Shown here piece by piece: positions 32,458 through 41,487 of a DNA stretch of 61,688 nucleotides (position 1 is the stretch's first letter; each line of letters begins with the position of its first letter). The notes below the pieces were generated by a model. It saw only the letters and a list, made by a program, of their open reading frames with translations. It did not search any database and was not told the DNA's origin. Both the position numbers and the translations under genes were made by a program. Source of the DNA: Chryseobacterium balustinum (GTDB lineage: Bacteria > Bacteroidota > Bacteroidia > Flavobacteriales > Weeksellaceae); assembly GCF_900168205.1 (NCBI RefSeq), contig NZ_FUZE01000024.1, positions 1-61,688 on the forward strand, read 5' to 3'.

Positions 32458-33330
32458 TTACTTATTAAAATAATCCCAAACTGCTTTTGAAATGTCTGAA
32501 ATCATCTTACAATTCACCTCGTCTGTTTCGGTAGAATTGCTAATAAATACTACTACTGCATAATGCTTGCCATTTGGTAAGGTAACAATTCCTGAATCAT
32601 TTTCTGCGATGGTTAAGTCTCCATCTTTCCCTGAAGAACCCGTTTTGTGGGCTATAGATTGTTTAGGTAGCTGTTCTTTCAGTTTATTTCCTCCTGTAGA
32701 GGTATTCAGCATGATGTCGTATAAAAACTTTGTAGATTTTTCAGACAAAATTTTACCATCGTAGAATTTTTTATAAAGCTGGCTCAAAGAATTGGTTGTG
32801 GTATAATTTTCATACAAATATTTTGCTTCTTTGTGCATTTGCTCTTCATTATGTTTAATCTGAAAATCCTTCACCCCTTTAGAATCCATAAATTTTTGAA
32901 CGACTTGCGCACCTCCGATGAGTCTTAATAGAATATCACAACCATTGTTATCACTCCATGCAACGGTATAATTAATGATTTCGCTTAACGGAAGTTCTAC
33001 ATTTCCGTTAGGATATTTTTCCCGAATCGGCGACCATGTATTTTCTAGTAAATCGCCTTTTTTTATTAAAATTTTCTGGCCTAATGAAAGTTTTCCTTTA
33101 TCTACTAAATCGAGAACTGTAGCTGCAATATGAAACTTAAAAACACTAAGCATCGGTAGCTTTGTAGTTGCATTTTTATTGTATTTAAAATCATCTTCAA
33201 AACCTAAAACAGAAACTCCAACAGTTGCTTTTTTATCTTTAATAATTGAATCGACCTTTTGTGCTAAAACAGATTTCTGAGCAAAAGTAAATGCTGAAAT
33301 CAATAGAAAAAGAAAGGCTGTTTTTTTCAT
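32458..33330 (-). CDS. class A beta-lactamase
   Basis: A 290-residue periplasmic serine beta-lactamase with signal peptide (1-17, ...FTFAQ). Active-site motifs: SVFK (Ser62-Lys65, the catalytic S70/K73 of the standard scheme), SDN (126-128), NEEQMHKE near 161-168 (E166-loop equivalent) and KTG (229-231, in HKTGSSG). The pattern is that of the Bacteroidota-type subclass with CfxA, PER, VEB and the Chryseobacterium CGA/CIA enzymes. It hydrolyses penicillins and probably cephalosporins; the spectrum cannot be read from sequence. No LysR or other regulator is adjacent, and no mobile element is near, so it looks chromosomal and intrinsic. Confidence 0.93.
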   Translation of the reverse strand: MKKTAFLFLLISAFTFAQKSVLAQKVDSIIKDKKATVGVSVLGFEDDFKYNKNATTKLPMLSVFKFHIAATVLDLVDKGKLSLGQKILIKKGDLLENTWSPIREKYPNGNVELPLSEIINYTVAWSDNNGCDILLRLIGGAQVVQKFMDSKGVKDFQIKHNEEQMHKEAKYLYENYTTTNSLSQLYKKFYDGKILSEKSTKFLYDIMLNTSTGGNKLKEQLPKQSIAHKTGSSGKDGDLTIAENDSGIVTLPNGKHYAVVVFISNSTETDEVNCKMISDISKAVWDYFNK

Positions 33331-33342
33331 AATATTCTGTTT

Positions 33343-33378
33343 AAAAACAAATCCCTTTTAGACAATAAAAGGGATTTG
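33343..33378 (-). terminator. terminator of the small barrel-like gene
   Basis: CAAATCCCTTTTA and TAAAAGGGATTTG (33348-33360, 33366-33378) make a 13-bp perfect stem, followed on the minus strand by a T-run. It separates the gene at 33421 from the beta-lactamase. Confidence 0.85.
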
Positions 33379-33420
33379 CAATTTAAGATTTTTTACAATT
33401 TTAAACTCAAAATAATTTAC

Positions 33421-33810
33421 TTATTTAAATTTGAATCCTATTCCGATACCTGGTTTCCAGCTTCCGTTGTCAATTGAAGTTTTGGTGTTGTAATAGAAAG
33501 GAATTTGCAATGCAATTTTTTTATAGATTACCGCAAAACCAATTCCTAAAGTAGGCATTATTGTACTGTTTTTGGTTCCGGAAGACTGATCTTGTTTTAT
33601 TCTCAGAGAAGGAAGCATTCCTATCATCAGTTTGGTGTTTTTGTATGTGAAATTGATGTTTGGACCAGTAAAGTTTAGAAAAGCGCCGTGATCAACATAT
33701 CCTGTAACTGCAATTCCGTCTAAAAAAGAAACATTTAATTTTGAATCTTTCTCCTGGGAAAAATAAAGGGTAGAGATAAAAATTCCGCACCCGTAAAAAA
33801 GTTTTTTCAT
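33421..33810 (-). CDS. small outer-membrane beta-barrel-like protein
   Basis: A 129-residue exported protein with signal MKKLFYGCGIFISTLYFSQ. The mature part has alternating amphipathic strands (NVSFLDGIAVTGYVDHGAFLNFTGPNINFTYKNTKLMIGMLPSLRI, TIMPTLGIGFAVIYKKIALQIPFYYNTK) and ends in GIGIGFKFK with a terminal aromatic-rich strand typical of outer-membrane barrels. It is monocistronic with its own terminator. Role unknown; it may be a porin-like or structural protein. Confidence 0.68.
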   Translation of the reverse strand: MKKLFYGCGIFISTLYFSQEKDSKLNVSFLDGIAVTGYVDHGAFLNFTGPNINFTYKNTKLMIGMLPSLRIKQDQSSGTKNSTIMPTLGIGFAVIYKKIALQIPFYYNTKTSIDNGSWKPGIGIGFKFK

Positions 33811-33920
33811 GATAAATCATTTAATCAAAATACAAAAGTAAGTTGACTAAATGCTTCTTTAGAACTGATGTAATAAAGCGGTGAGATTTTGCAGTGAAAA
33901 CAAAAAGGTTTGAAATGTCT

Positions 33921-34631
33921 TTATTTTCCGAACATTTCCATCAAAGAATTTTTATAAGTATCGCCAATCTGAAGTTTTAAAAACTGGTCAGATTCATTAG
34001 ATATTGTCGTAATTATTTCGTTGGTCGACAAAACTTTTACAGATGATAAAGCAATAATTTCTTTTTTGTTAACCTGCGCAAAATCTTTTGAAGGAAGCAT
34101 TTCCAGAAGAGATTTGAAATTGAGATTTTTCAGGACAATCGTCGTTCCGTCTTTCAGAATAATGTCTTTATCACGGCTGTCGATTTCTGAGGTTTTAATA
34201 TAGGCAATCTGCTCTGTGAAAATCGTGGATTTACCAATGTTGGTATTCCATTCGATGAACTCTTTTTTCTGACTGTTGTTTAAAAGATCTGCCGCTTTTT
34301 CAAATGCCTGAACCAGTCTTTCTTTTTTGATCGGTTTTCTTACATAATCTACCACATTCAGATCAAAAGCTTCTGCAGCATATTCTTTGTAAGCCGTTGT
34401 AAAAATGATTTTTTTTGAATCGGAAATCAATTCAGCAACCTGTAGACCGGTCATTCCCGGCATTTCAATATCTAAGATACAGAGATTACAGTCTATATTT
34501 TTTATTTCGTTGAGAAAGATTTTCGGGTCGTTGAAAGCTTTTACAACTTCTACATTTTCAATCTGTTCGCATAAAAGTTTAAGGTAGCTTATTGCCAACA
34601 ATTCATCATCAAGAATAACGCATTTTATCAT
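33921..34631 (-). CDS. LytTR-type response regulator
   Basis: A 236-residue response regulator. The receiver domain (1-120) has acidic pocket DDE at 8-10, phospho-acceptor Asp54 (CILDIEMPGMTG), the Thr of IIFTTAYKEYAAEAFDL and Lys of YVRKPIKKERL. A LytTR DNA-binding domain (about 140-236) follows, with IAYIKTSEIDSRDKDIILKDGTTIVLKNLNFKSLLEMLP and FAQVNKKEIIALSSVKVL. It overlaps the kinase gene by 23 bases, so the two form one two-component system. The target promoters are not obvious in the window. Confidence 0.94.
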   Translation of the reverse strand: MIKCVILDDELLAISYLKLLCEQIENVEVVKAFNDPKIFLNEIKNIDCNLCILDIEMPGMTGLQVAELISDSKKIIFTTAYKEYAAEAFDLNVVDYVRKPIKKERLVQAFEKAADLLNNSQKKEFIEWNTNIGKSTIFTEQIAYIKTSEIDSRDKDIILKDGTTIVLKNLNFKSLLEMLPSKDFAQVNKKEIIALSSVKVLSTNEIITTISNESDQFLKLQIGDTYKNSLMEMFGK

Positions 34632-35379
34632 AGAATTCTCCTAAATTGATTGTTAATTCTGCAGTGAAGATACCGTTTTTTGAACTCTTTTGAAGTGAAT
34701 AAAAATTAGCATAAATCATTTTTAATCTTTGATCCAAAGACTGGCTTCCAAAACCGCTGTGATCTTTATGCAGTACATTTTTCAGTGAGGCTTTATTGCT
34801 TACTTTCATCGAAAAAATACCGTCTTCGAGCTCCAATAATATGGAAATAAAAGAATCCTGGGACAGGAAATCGGTATGTTTAAAAGCATTCTCAATTAAG
34901 TCAACAGTAATCAGCGGAGCAAATATTTTTTCTTCGAAAACAGCATCAGATTTGTCAATTTTAGATTTAATTCTAAAATCAAAAAGCGGATTGACCTTGA
35001 TTTTATTAATTTCAATAAGACTTAATGCAAAGCTTAGTTCTTCTTTCGGACTTACAAATTTGTTGTTGCTTTCGTATAGGATATAGTCTAAAACATTGGC
35101 TAGTTTGTCGAGTGACATATACGTTTGATAAGCGTGTGACTGTACAGAATTAAGAATATTTTTAAATAAGTGTGGATTAAGCTTTGTTCCGATGTGTTCC
35201 AGTTGCAATTCATTCAGTTTTTGCTCTATGAGTTTATTGGTTTGGAAAAGCCTTAAGTTTTTATTTTTTAAGCGCTGATTCTGGTTGAAAAGATAAATAC
35301 TCACCGTAAAAAAAAAGAAAATAGCAAAAACTCCAAAAAAGATCAGATAATCATGAATCATGTAGTAATTCCCATCCAT
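34609..35379 (-). CDS. LytS-type sensor histidine kinase
   Basis: A 256-residue membrane kinase. One N-terminal helix (about 9-28, LIFFGVFAIFFFFTVSIYLF) is followed by a coiled linker (residues 30-60). The His_kinase domain has LNPHLFKNILNSVQSHAYQTYMSLDKLANVLDYILYES, where the His of NPHLF is the phospho-acceptor. An ATP-binding C-terminal part has VDLIENAFKH (N-box) and HSGFGSQSLDQRLKMIY (G-box). It lacks the large multi-helix sensor of true LytS, so the signal is unknown. It is coupled to the downstream response regulator. Confidence 0.92.
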   Translation of the reverse strand: MDGNYYMIHDYLIFFGVFAIFFFFTVSIYLFNQNQRLKNKNLRLFQTNKLIEQKLNELQLEHIGTKLNPHLFKNILNSVQSHAYQTYMSLDKLANVLDYILYESNNKFVSPKEELSFALSLIEINKIKVNPLFDFRIKSKIDKSDAVFEEKIFAPLITVDLIENAFKHTDFLSQDSFISILLELEDGIFSMKVSNKASLKNVLHKDHSGFGSQSLDQRLKMIYANFYSLQKSSKNGIFTAELTINLGEFYDKMRYS

Positions 35380-35406
35380 TTTTAGAGAAATATTTAGATT
35401 TTATTT

Positions 35407-35454
35407 GCCACGAATGCACGAATAATAATCAATAAGAATTTGTGTATTCGTGGC
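35407..35454. repeat. intergenic foldback repeat
   Basis: GCCACGAATGCACGAAT (35407-35423) and ATTTGTGTATTCGTGGC (35438-35454) are inverted copies with two mismatches, separated by 14 bases. It lies between the kinase gene and the next minus-strand gene. There is no good T-run, so it looks more like a dispersed hairpin element than a terminator. Confidence 0.6.
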
Positions 35455-35465
35455 TAAAAAATATT

Positions 35466-35837
35466 TTATTTAAGCTTTTTCAAAGAATTAAGAACTGCTT
35501 TTTCTTCACATTTCTCAAAAGTGATTTCGTATGAAGGATTTTTCTCAGGATAAGTGATCACATAATCCGGGCAAGGTTTTTTCTGCGCATGACTACGGTC
35601 AAAATCTATTTTTCCTAAGGTAATAATGCTGTCTTTTAAAAACTTTTCATCAACTTTTAAAGTCTTCATTTCGTTTTTGAAATTTTCAGAATACTCGAAA
35701 TCTTTTGAAAGAGTTTCCGCAATGACACGACTGTTTGGTAAATAACCGCTGCAGCTTGCGCCTTTAGCATTAAGAACAAAAAATACGATGATAAGTCCGG
35801 GAATAAGCCCGATTAGAAAGAATTTTATTTTCTTCAT
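35466..35837 (-). CDS. membrane-anchored protein of unknown function
   Basis: A 123-residue protein with one N-terminal hydrophobic helix (MKKIKFFLIGLIPGLIIVFFVLNAKG), likely an uncleaved anchor or a signal peptide. The rest is charged, with conserved-looking cysteines in ASCSGYLPNSRV, KKPCPDYVITYPEKNPSYEITFEKCEEKAVL; the three could form disulfides in the periplasm. No known domain is seen. Neighbours are the two-component system and alanine dehydrogenase. Real but uncharacterised. Confidence 0.68.
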   Translation of the reverse strand: MKKIKFFLIGLIPGLIIVFFVLNAKGASCSGYLPNSRVIAETLSKDFEYSENFKNEMKTLKVDEKFLKDSIITLGKIDFDRSHAQKKPCPDYVITYPEKNPSYEITFEKCEEKAVLNSLKKLK

Positions 35838-35840
35838 ACG

Positions 35841-35893
35841 TTGATATTACAATCTATAATTGATGAATGATCATTGATAAATCATGATCCATT
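35841..35893. repeat. period-7 array (site F)
   Basis: Heptamers TGATGAA, TGATCAT, TGATAAA, TCATGAT run without slip between the small membrane protein gene and alanine dehydrogenase, preceded by GTTGATA in the same register. Confidence 0.65.
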
Positions 35894-35912
35894 CTTTGTT
35901 TGCGAAAATTTA

Positions 35913-37106
35913 TTAGAATATTAAAAGATTGATGTCGTGATATGTAAGTCCGAAACGGTCGCAGATAACTTTTTTGGTGTGTCTGCCTTTGTACATATAC
36001 AAACTTTGCTTCATTTCGTTTTTGCGGATCAGCATGTTTTCAAAACCGCCTTCCAGATCATAATTTAAAATATATGAAAGGAAAAAATTGGAAACAGCTT
36101 TTGTGGTTGTTCTCGGCATTTTTGAAGTAAGATTCGGTAACCCACAGTGAATAACGCCGTGTTTGATGATGTAAGGGTCATCCATTGTAGTCAACTCTGA
36201 AGTTTCGATGGCTTTTCCGTTGTCGATAACGATGTCGATGATGACGCTGCCTTTTTTCATTTTCATTACCATTTCTTCAGTAACGATGGGCTGCATATTG
36301 AGCCTAGGTAAAGCACCGATTACAACGTCGGCTCTTCTTAAACTTTTGCTTAATTCTTTAGGATCGATGATCGATGTAGGAACTCTGCTGTCGACCAAAG
36401 TATGAAGTCTTCTCAGTTTTGAAAGTGAGTTATCAAAAACTTTTACACTTGCTCCTAGACCAATAGCTGCTTTTGTGGCAAATTCGCCAACAATTCCGGC
36501 TCCTAAAACGACTACTTCTGTAGGTCTTACTCCGGTGATTCCGCCCAGCATTAATCCATTTGATAAAGCTAATAATTCTGAAGCGTATAAAATAGAAACC
36601 GAACCTGCAATTTCTCCGATTAATCTTACCAGAGCCAATTGTTTATATTCGTCTGCAATAAATTCAAATGCAATTGCATTGATTTTTTTCTCAGCTAATT
36701 TTAAGAAATATTCTTTATCTCTTAAGTTAATTTGAAGCGCAGAAACTAAATACGTATTCGGCTTGAAATAATCAATTTCCTCTTCTGTAGGTGGATTAAT
36801 TTTTAAAACCAAATCCTGAGAAAAAGCTTCTTTGGCATCCTGAGTAATTCGTGCTCCCGATTCTGAATATTGTAAATCTGTAAAAAATGAGCCTTGTCCT
36901 GCACCGGCTTCAATGATGATTTCGTGGCCGTGTTCTACCAAAACCTGTACTGCATCGGGCGTTATGCATGTTCTTCTTTCGTTGAGACAGGTTTCTTTTG
37001 GGATTCCTATGCTAAACTGTTTTCCCTTTTTTATAACTTCCAGCTTCTCTTCCTTCGGAATTAATTCTTCCTCTGAAAAAGGAGTAAAAATATTTGTAGT
37101 ACTCAT
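35913..37106 (-). CDS. ald: alanine dehydrogenase
   Basis: A 397-residue enzyme interconverting L-alanine and pyruvate plus ammonia with NAD. The N-terminal domain has IGIPKETCLNERRTCITPDAVQVLVEHGHEI (33-63) and QGSFFTDLQYSESGARI. The Rossmann part has VVVLGAGIVGEFATKAAIGLGASVKVFDNSLSKLRRL (about 193-229). LIFQDEEL-like residues are replaced at the very end by CDRFGLTYHDINLLIF. It has about 30 extra N-terminal residues compared with the usual 370, as in other Bacteroidota. It is distinct from the PntA transhydrogenase by length and lack of membrane helices. Confidence 0.93.
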   Translation of the reverse strand: MSTTNIFTPFSEEELIPKEEKLEVIKKGKQFSIGIPKETCLNERRTCITPDAVQVLVEHGHEIIIEAGAGQGSFFTDLQYSESGARITQDAKEAFSQDLVLKINPPTEEEIDYFKPNTYLVSALQINLRDKEYFLKLAEKKINAIAFEFIADEYKQLALVRLIGEIAGSVSILYASELLALSNGLMLGGITGVRPTEVVVLGAGIVGEFATKAAIGLGASVKVFDNSLSKLRRLHTLVDSRVPTSIIDPKELSKSLRRADVVIGALPRLNMQPIVTEEMVMKMKKGSVIIDIVIDNGKAIETSELTTMDDPYIIKHGVIHCGLPNLTSKMPRTTTKAVSNFFLSYILNYDLEGGFENMLIRKNEMKQSLYMYKGRHTKKVICDRFGLTYHDINLLIF

Positions 37107-37173
37107 TTTTGTTTAATTATGACTTACAGATTTTTTTTGATACAATCGATTTCTATAAGCAAAGATATAATAT

Positions 37174-37587
37174 TTAATCGAATGTAATTTCTCTACTTTC
37201 TCCTGTATTATTGATGTTCATCGCATGGTAATTTAATCCGTAAAGTTCATCTTCATACACTTCCGGCCATTCTATAATGCACAAAAATGCATTGTCGAGA
37301 TATTCTTCGATACCGATGTCATACACTTCTTCTATATTTTTTAAACGATACAAATCGAAGTGGTAAATTTTTCCTTTTGGCGAATTGTATTCGTTTACAA
37401 TCGAATAAGTAGGGGAGTTTACTTCATCTTCACTGCCTAAATTTTTAAGCAGAAATTGAGTAAATGTAGTTTTTCCCGCTCCTAAGTTCCCTTTTAAAAG
37501 AAGGATATTGTGTTTGAGTTCCGGTAAAATAGAATCAACAACTTTTTGCCAGTCGTTAATTTGATGAATAGTGAATTGCATAAGCAA
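37174..37587 (-). CDS. tsaE: tRNA threonylcarbamoyladenosine biosynthesis ATPase TsaE
   Basis: A 137-residue P-loop ATPase: ILLLKGNLGAGKTTFTQFLLKNLGSEDEVNSPTYSIVNEY holds Walker A GNLGAGKTT (about 33-41) and the family's SPT(Y/F) motif. YHFDLYRL and CIIEWPE are the other TsaE signatures. It activates the TsaB-TsaD complex that makes t6A at position 37 of ANN-decoding tRNAs. The start could be the first ATG (37587) or the second, two codons later (37581), just before QFTIHQ; the second leaves a tidier N-terminus. Confidence 0.95.
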   Translation of the reverse strand: MLMQFTIHQINDWQKVVDSILPELKHNILLLKGNLGAGKTTFTQFLLKNLGSEDEVNSPTYSIVNEYNSPKGKIYHFDLYRLKNIEEVYDIGIEEYLDNAFLCIIEWPEVYEDELYGLNYHAMNINNTGESREITFD

Positions 37588-37627
37588 AGATAATTATTTG
37601 TGCTAAATTTTCGGATATGCTTAAAAT

Positions 37628-37660
37628 AAAACTGACTGAATAAAATTCAGCCAGCTTTGT
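37628..37660 (-). terminator. terminator of the large adhesin gene
   Basis: AACTGACTGAA and TTCAGCCAGCTT form a stem with one mismatch and a 5-base loop. It lies just past the stop at 37683 on the minus strand, and a T-rich stretch follows it. Confidence 0.55.
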
Positions 37661-37682
37661 TGTTATAATAGAATATTTGGTT

Positions 37683-40600
37683 TTATTTTTTAATCACTTT
37701 TGAAACGCTCACTTCGTTATTTTCCAGAGTGATTTTAATGATATAAACTCCTGAAGGGTTGTTTTCTAAAGATATTTCTTCTACTTTACCTCCTTTTTTT
37801 ATTAATTGTCCGGAGATATTATACAATTCGAAAGATTTTATTTTTTCATTCGAATCAATTTTAATAACAGATGTTGTAGGATTCGGATAAATTCTAATTC
37901 TACCTTTTGAAATATTGTTTTCAGTTGTCGATAAGCTTCCCGCAACAATATTTACAGTATAATCTTCAACCTGACCTGCTCGTAAATCTGTTGCACAAGA
38001 TCCTGAAATAGAATTTGGTGCAGATGGATTTGAATAGGCTGCAATATTGGTGTTTTTTACAATACGCATTTTTGTATTTCCTAAAACAGCAGTCGAAGGA
38101 ATTACAATATTTGACGTGATTGTATTTGCATTCGCAGGATTTGCTGCAGCCAGTTGACCGATATAAAAACTTTCTCCGGCATCGTCAAAAATGCCATTGT
38201 TATTAAAATCTATATATGCCATCACATCACTTGGGAAAGTACTTGAAGGTCCTTTTACAGAAATAGGGTACGTATTTCCCGGATTAATATCTGTAGAAAT
38301 ATTGGTGAAATCTTCATACGACGGAGTAACTCCCGATGTAGCTTGTGAAGTATTATCAATCGTATTGAATGTTACTTTCGTAATCATATTTCCATCCGAA
38401 TTGTACTGATAAGTCGGTAAACAGAACGGATTTACATTTCCCGGTGATTTTATTTCAAAATTATCAAAAGAAAGATCATAATCTCCGGCTGTTCTGTTCG
38501 CATTGATTCTGATGTTCACATATTGATTCTGATAAGCAGCTAAAGAATATGTTTTGGTAATATAGCTTCCGGTTCCGGCTTCATTGTCTACTGTTGCCAA
38601 GTTTGTCCATGTCGTACCGAAGTCTGTAGAAATCAGTATTTCAAAATTACCCCATGTTGCTAAAGGAGCATAAGGACTGTCATACTTTGATTGCTTATAA
38701 TCAAAACTAAAAGTATAATCGGCTGCGTTCAAAGGTCCAACCGCAATTGTGTTGAATGACCCTGTAGTACTGCTGCTATATTGATTTTTAAAAAGATTAG
38801 TTGCTGTAGTACCATTTCCCGTTGCGCCTCTCGCTGTACCTACTCCAAAAGCTGATGTTCCGGTTCCGGTAGACCACCCATTAGGTAAGTTTGATGTTAA
38901 AAATTCTTCTTTCCAAGGTGCAGGTACAGTTGGAATGGTTGTAAACTGAATCATTTTCCAAGCTGTTTTCTCATTCGCAGAGCAGATTCCTCTTACCCAA
39001 AAATAGTATGTTCCGTTCGGTAAATTTGTAACTGTTACGGTATTAGAATTAACAGGTGTAAACGTACTTGTATTTGATGGTGGAGTAGTTGTATTGGTTA
39101 CAATGTATTCATATCCATTTGCAGGTGCGCTTATTGCGGGTGTCCAAGAAATATTTGCACCATCAATTGTTGAATTATCCACTGTTATCGTCGATAAATC
39201 CGGACAAGCAGGAATAGGTTCCCAAACAACATCATCTACGCAAAGATAAGTATATGAACTTCCGTTGATTCTCTGTATTCCGACATATTGAGCATTCCCT
39301 GAATAATTATTAAAGTTTACAATAAATTCTTTGTAATTGGTCGTCAATTGCGAATAAGGAATTACTGCTATTTCTTGAATCGTGGCATTTGCTGTATTAG
39401 AGCTTAACGCAACAACTCTAATATTATATGTTCCGCCACTGCTTGACATTTTTGCATTAAATTTTAAACGATAGATTCCACTTCCAACGTTGGTCAATTG
39501 TGGACTTACCAAGATAGCCAAGTTGTTAGGATTAGTCATATCTGCACCGTCTCCGTAGAAAGTTACTCCATTTGGAGCTGAGTTTGCGTAAGTAGAGGTT
39601 ACATTTACAGTTGGTGTGGATGAACTTACTCCAACCGTTATTTTACTCCAACAATTAGGTAAAACATTTCCTGTAACGCCGTCAAAATTTTCAAAGAAAG
39701 AATTTGTCGGAAGACATGCTGTAAAGACACTTGTTGTATTTGAATATGCACTTTCGCACTGTGTACTTATATTTTTTCCTCTGATAAAATATTGAGTATT
39801 TGGTTGTAGACCGTCTATTGTCTGTGAAACAGATGTAATCGGCAAAGTAAACGGAGAACCTGCAACCATATTTACGAAATTATTATCTGTAGCAACTTCC
39901 AAAACAGTGTTGATAGAATTTGCTGTTCCGTTTTCTGAAGCAGACCAATTAACATTGAATGAATTGGTAGCAGCACTTGATGTCGTAATTCCGCTTACAC
40001 TGATTGGGCAGTTTGTGATATTTGCTGTTAAAGGATTCTGAACATTATACAGCGGCCCATTAGAACAGTTTGAGCTTACAGAATAAATTGTGTAGGTATA
40101 TTGATTATTTCCTCTGATGCCGTGATTGTAATTGTTTTCAAAGGCTGTATTTGCTCCGTAATAAGCAACATAGCTATTTAAAGAAGTATTGTTTCCCGTT
40201 GTGTAAACTGTTCCGTTTACAGGAGGATTAGGTGTTGTTCCAGCCAAATTTCTTAGAATAAGATACTTGTCTGACGCAGGTGAACTTGCTGTAAAACTAC
40301 CGTTGATAATAATTCCTGTATTGCTTAAATTTAAACTCGTCGGTTGGGCAGTTGGTGCAACACAAGCTGCAGGCGGAGTCCAGTTGAAAGTTAGCCCCTG
40401 TGAAGGTAAGAAACTGTAATTGGTTGGAATTCCTGCTGAAGAAATGGTTCCCGCTGTAGAGTTGTTCCAGTTGCTTGCTGAAGTTCCGGAAGCCGTTCTG
40501 TTCACGTAATCATTACTTGCGGTTCCTCTTAGACCAACTTTGGCATTTGTTGCGCCCGGTGTTCCTTGAGAGCTAAGACTGTATACGTATTTTATCGTCC

Positions 40601-41171
40601 CGTTTTCATGTAATCTTGCCTGAAAATTCCAATCATGATAAGATGTTGCAGTAGGATTTGCAGAGTAAGGTCTGAAATGACTCCACTGAACTACAAATTC
40701 ACGATTAGGAGCAGTTCCTACAACAGAATAATCTATCGAACTTGATAAATTATTAATATTAAACATCGAAGATAAATCTGCTGCTAAAGGAGAAATCACA
40801 CCTGAATAAGCCAATCCTGAAGAAATAGGGTCTGTAGAATTAGAAGTTGTTGCTCCAAAACTGATAAACCCGTTGGCATGAACTTTTACAGAATTGTACG
40901 TGCTTCCGTTAAACGAAAATTGAAACGGAATAACGTTGTCAAGCGTATAAACATTTTCATCCAGAAAACCAGCTCCCGAACTCGCTGTGGCAACAGCAAT
41001 ATTGTTTGGGTTTGATAGAGTGGTGTAAGTTCCCGCACTTTGTGAGAAAGAATAAAGGGAAACTGTTTGGGCATTCACTTGCCAAGCGGATAAAACTATA
41101 GATCCCAGTAAGCTAAGTTTTGTTTTTGTAACTGTTTTTTTCAACAGCTTAAAAAATCGATTTGTCATCAT
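37683..41171 (-). CDS. large T9SS-secreted adhesin with FN3, choice-of-anchor and GEVED domains
   Basis: A 1162-residue secreted protein. An extended signal peptide ends near VNAQ (35), followed by a beta-rich N-terminal domain (40-270). Fibronectin-III-like repeats follow (about 275-385, 390-490, 660-755). Choice-of-anchor J domains begin NSFFENFDG near 492 and PWKEEFLTSNLPNGW near 758, then a GEVED domain (about 930-1085, ending AGQVEDYTVNI). The T9SS sorting domain comes last (RIYPNPTTSVIKI... to VSKVIKK). The layout is that of a surface adhesin or degradative-scaffold protein. A near-perfect Fur-box-like site lies 33 bases upstream. Ligand unknown. Confidence 0.88.
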   Translation of the reverse strand: MMTNRFFKLLKKTVTKTKLSLLGSIVLSAWQVNAQTVSLYSFSQSAGTYTTLSNPNNIAVATASSGAGFLDENVYTLDNVIPFQFSFNGSTYNSVKVHANGFISFGATTSNSTDPISSGLAYSGVISPLAADLSSMFNINNLSSSIDYSVVGTAPNREFVVQWSHFRPYSANPTATSYHDWNFQARLHENGTIKYVYSLSSQGTPGATNAKVGLRGTASNDYVNRTASGTSASNWNNSTAGTISSAGIPTNYSFLPSQGLTFNWTPPAACVAPTAQPTSLNLSNTGIIINGSFTASSPASDKYLILRNLAGTTPNPPVNGTVYTTGNNTSLNSYVAYYGANTAFENNYNHGIRGNNQYTYTIYSVSSNCSNGPLYNVQNPLTANITNCPISVSGITTSSAATNSFNVNWSASENGTANSINTVLEVATDNNFVNMVAGSPFTLPITSVSQTIDGLQPNTQYFIRGKNISTQCESAYSNTTSVFTACLPTNSFFENFDGVTGNVLPNCWSKITVGVSSSTPTVNVTSTYANSAPNGVTFYGDGADMTNPNNLAILVSPQLTNVGSGIYRLKFNAKMSSSGGTYNIRVVALSSNTANATIQEIAVIPYSQLTTNYKEFIVNFNNYSGNAQYVGIQRINGSSYTYLCVDDVVWEPIPACPDLSTITVDNSTIDGANISWTPAISAPANGYEYIVTNTTTPPSNTSTFTPVNSNTVTVTNLPNGTYYFWVRGICSANEKTAWKMIQFTTIPTVPAPWKEEFLTSNLPNGWSTGTGTSAFGVGTARGATGNGTTATNLFKNQYSSSTTGSFNTIAVGPLNAADYTFSFDYKQSKYDSPYAPLATWGNFEILISTDFGTTWTNLATVDNEAGTGSYITKTYSLAAYQNQYVNIRINANRTAGDYDLSFDNFEIKSPGNVNPFCLPTYQYNSDGNMITKVTFNTIDNTSQATSGVTPSYEDFTNISTDINPGNTYPISVKGPSSTFPSDVMAYIDFNNNGIFDDAGESFYIGQLAAANPANANTITSNIVIPSTAVLGNTKMRIVKNTNIAAYSNPSAPNSISGSCATDLRAGQVEDYTVNIVAGSLSTTENNISKGRIRIYPNPTTSVIKIDSNEKIKSFELYNISGQLIKKGGKVEEISLENNPSGVYIIKITLENNEVSVSKVIKK

Positions 41172-41487
41172 ACATAAATTTTCGTGCTGTAAACTTATTA
41201 TTTTTATTTAGAATTAATTTAAATAAAAAATATGATTTAAATCAAGATTATAAAATTAAAATTTATGATGTTTTAATTAATGTTTGAAAGGTTTTAGTGT
41301 GATTGGTAGTAAAGCTTAAATTTTATTAAAAATGTAAGATTTTTTTAATTTTATTTTTAAATCGGTATTTTTATGTTTTTTAGCATCAAAAATGGAAGAA
41401 GTTTCCCAACAAAAATAATTTGTTTATAATTGTTAATCGTAGGTTTTCATTTTCTAAGTTCAATTTAAATTTACTTATTTTTACACC
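41172..41487. other. AT-rich divergent spacer upstream of dnaG
   Basis: This spacer holds a Fur-like box near the adhesin gene and a TATTTTTA element (41476-41483) ending four bases before the dnaG ATG. The rest is AT-rich and featureless. Confidence 0.5.
41204..41226 (-). promoter_or_regulatory. Fur-box-like palindrome of the large adhesin
   Basis: TTATTTAGAAT (perfect half-site), a central T, then AATTTAAATAA (two mismatches). It lies 33 bases upstream of the adhesin start and is the same motif as at the heme island. Confidence 0.65.
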
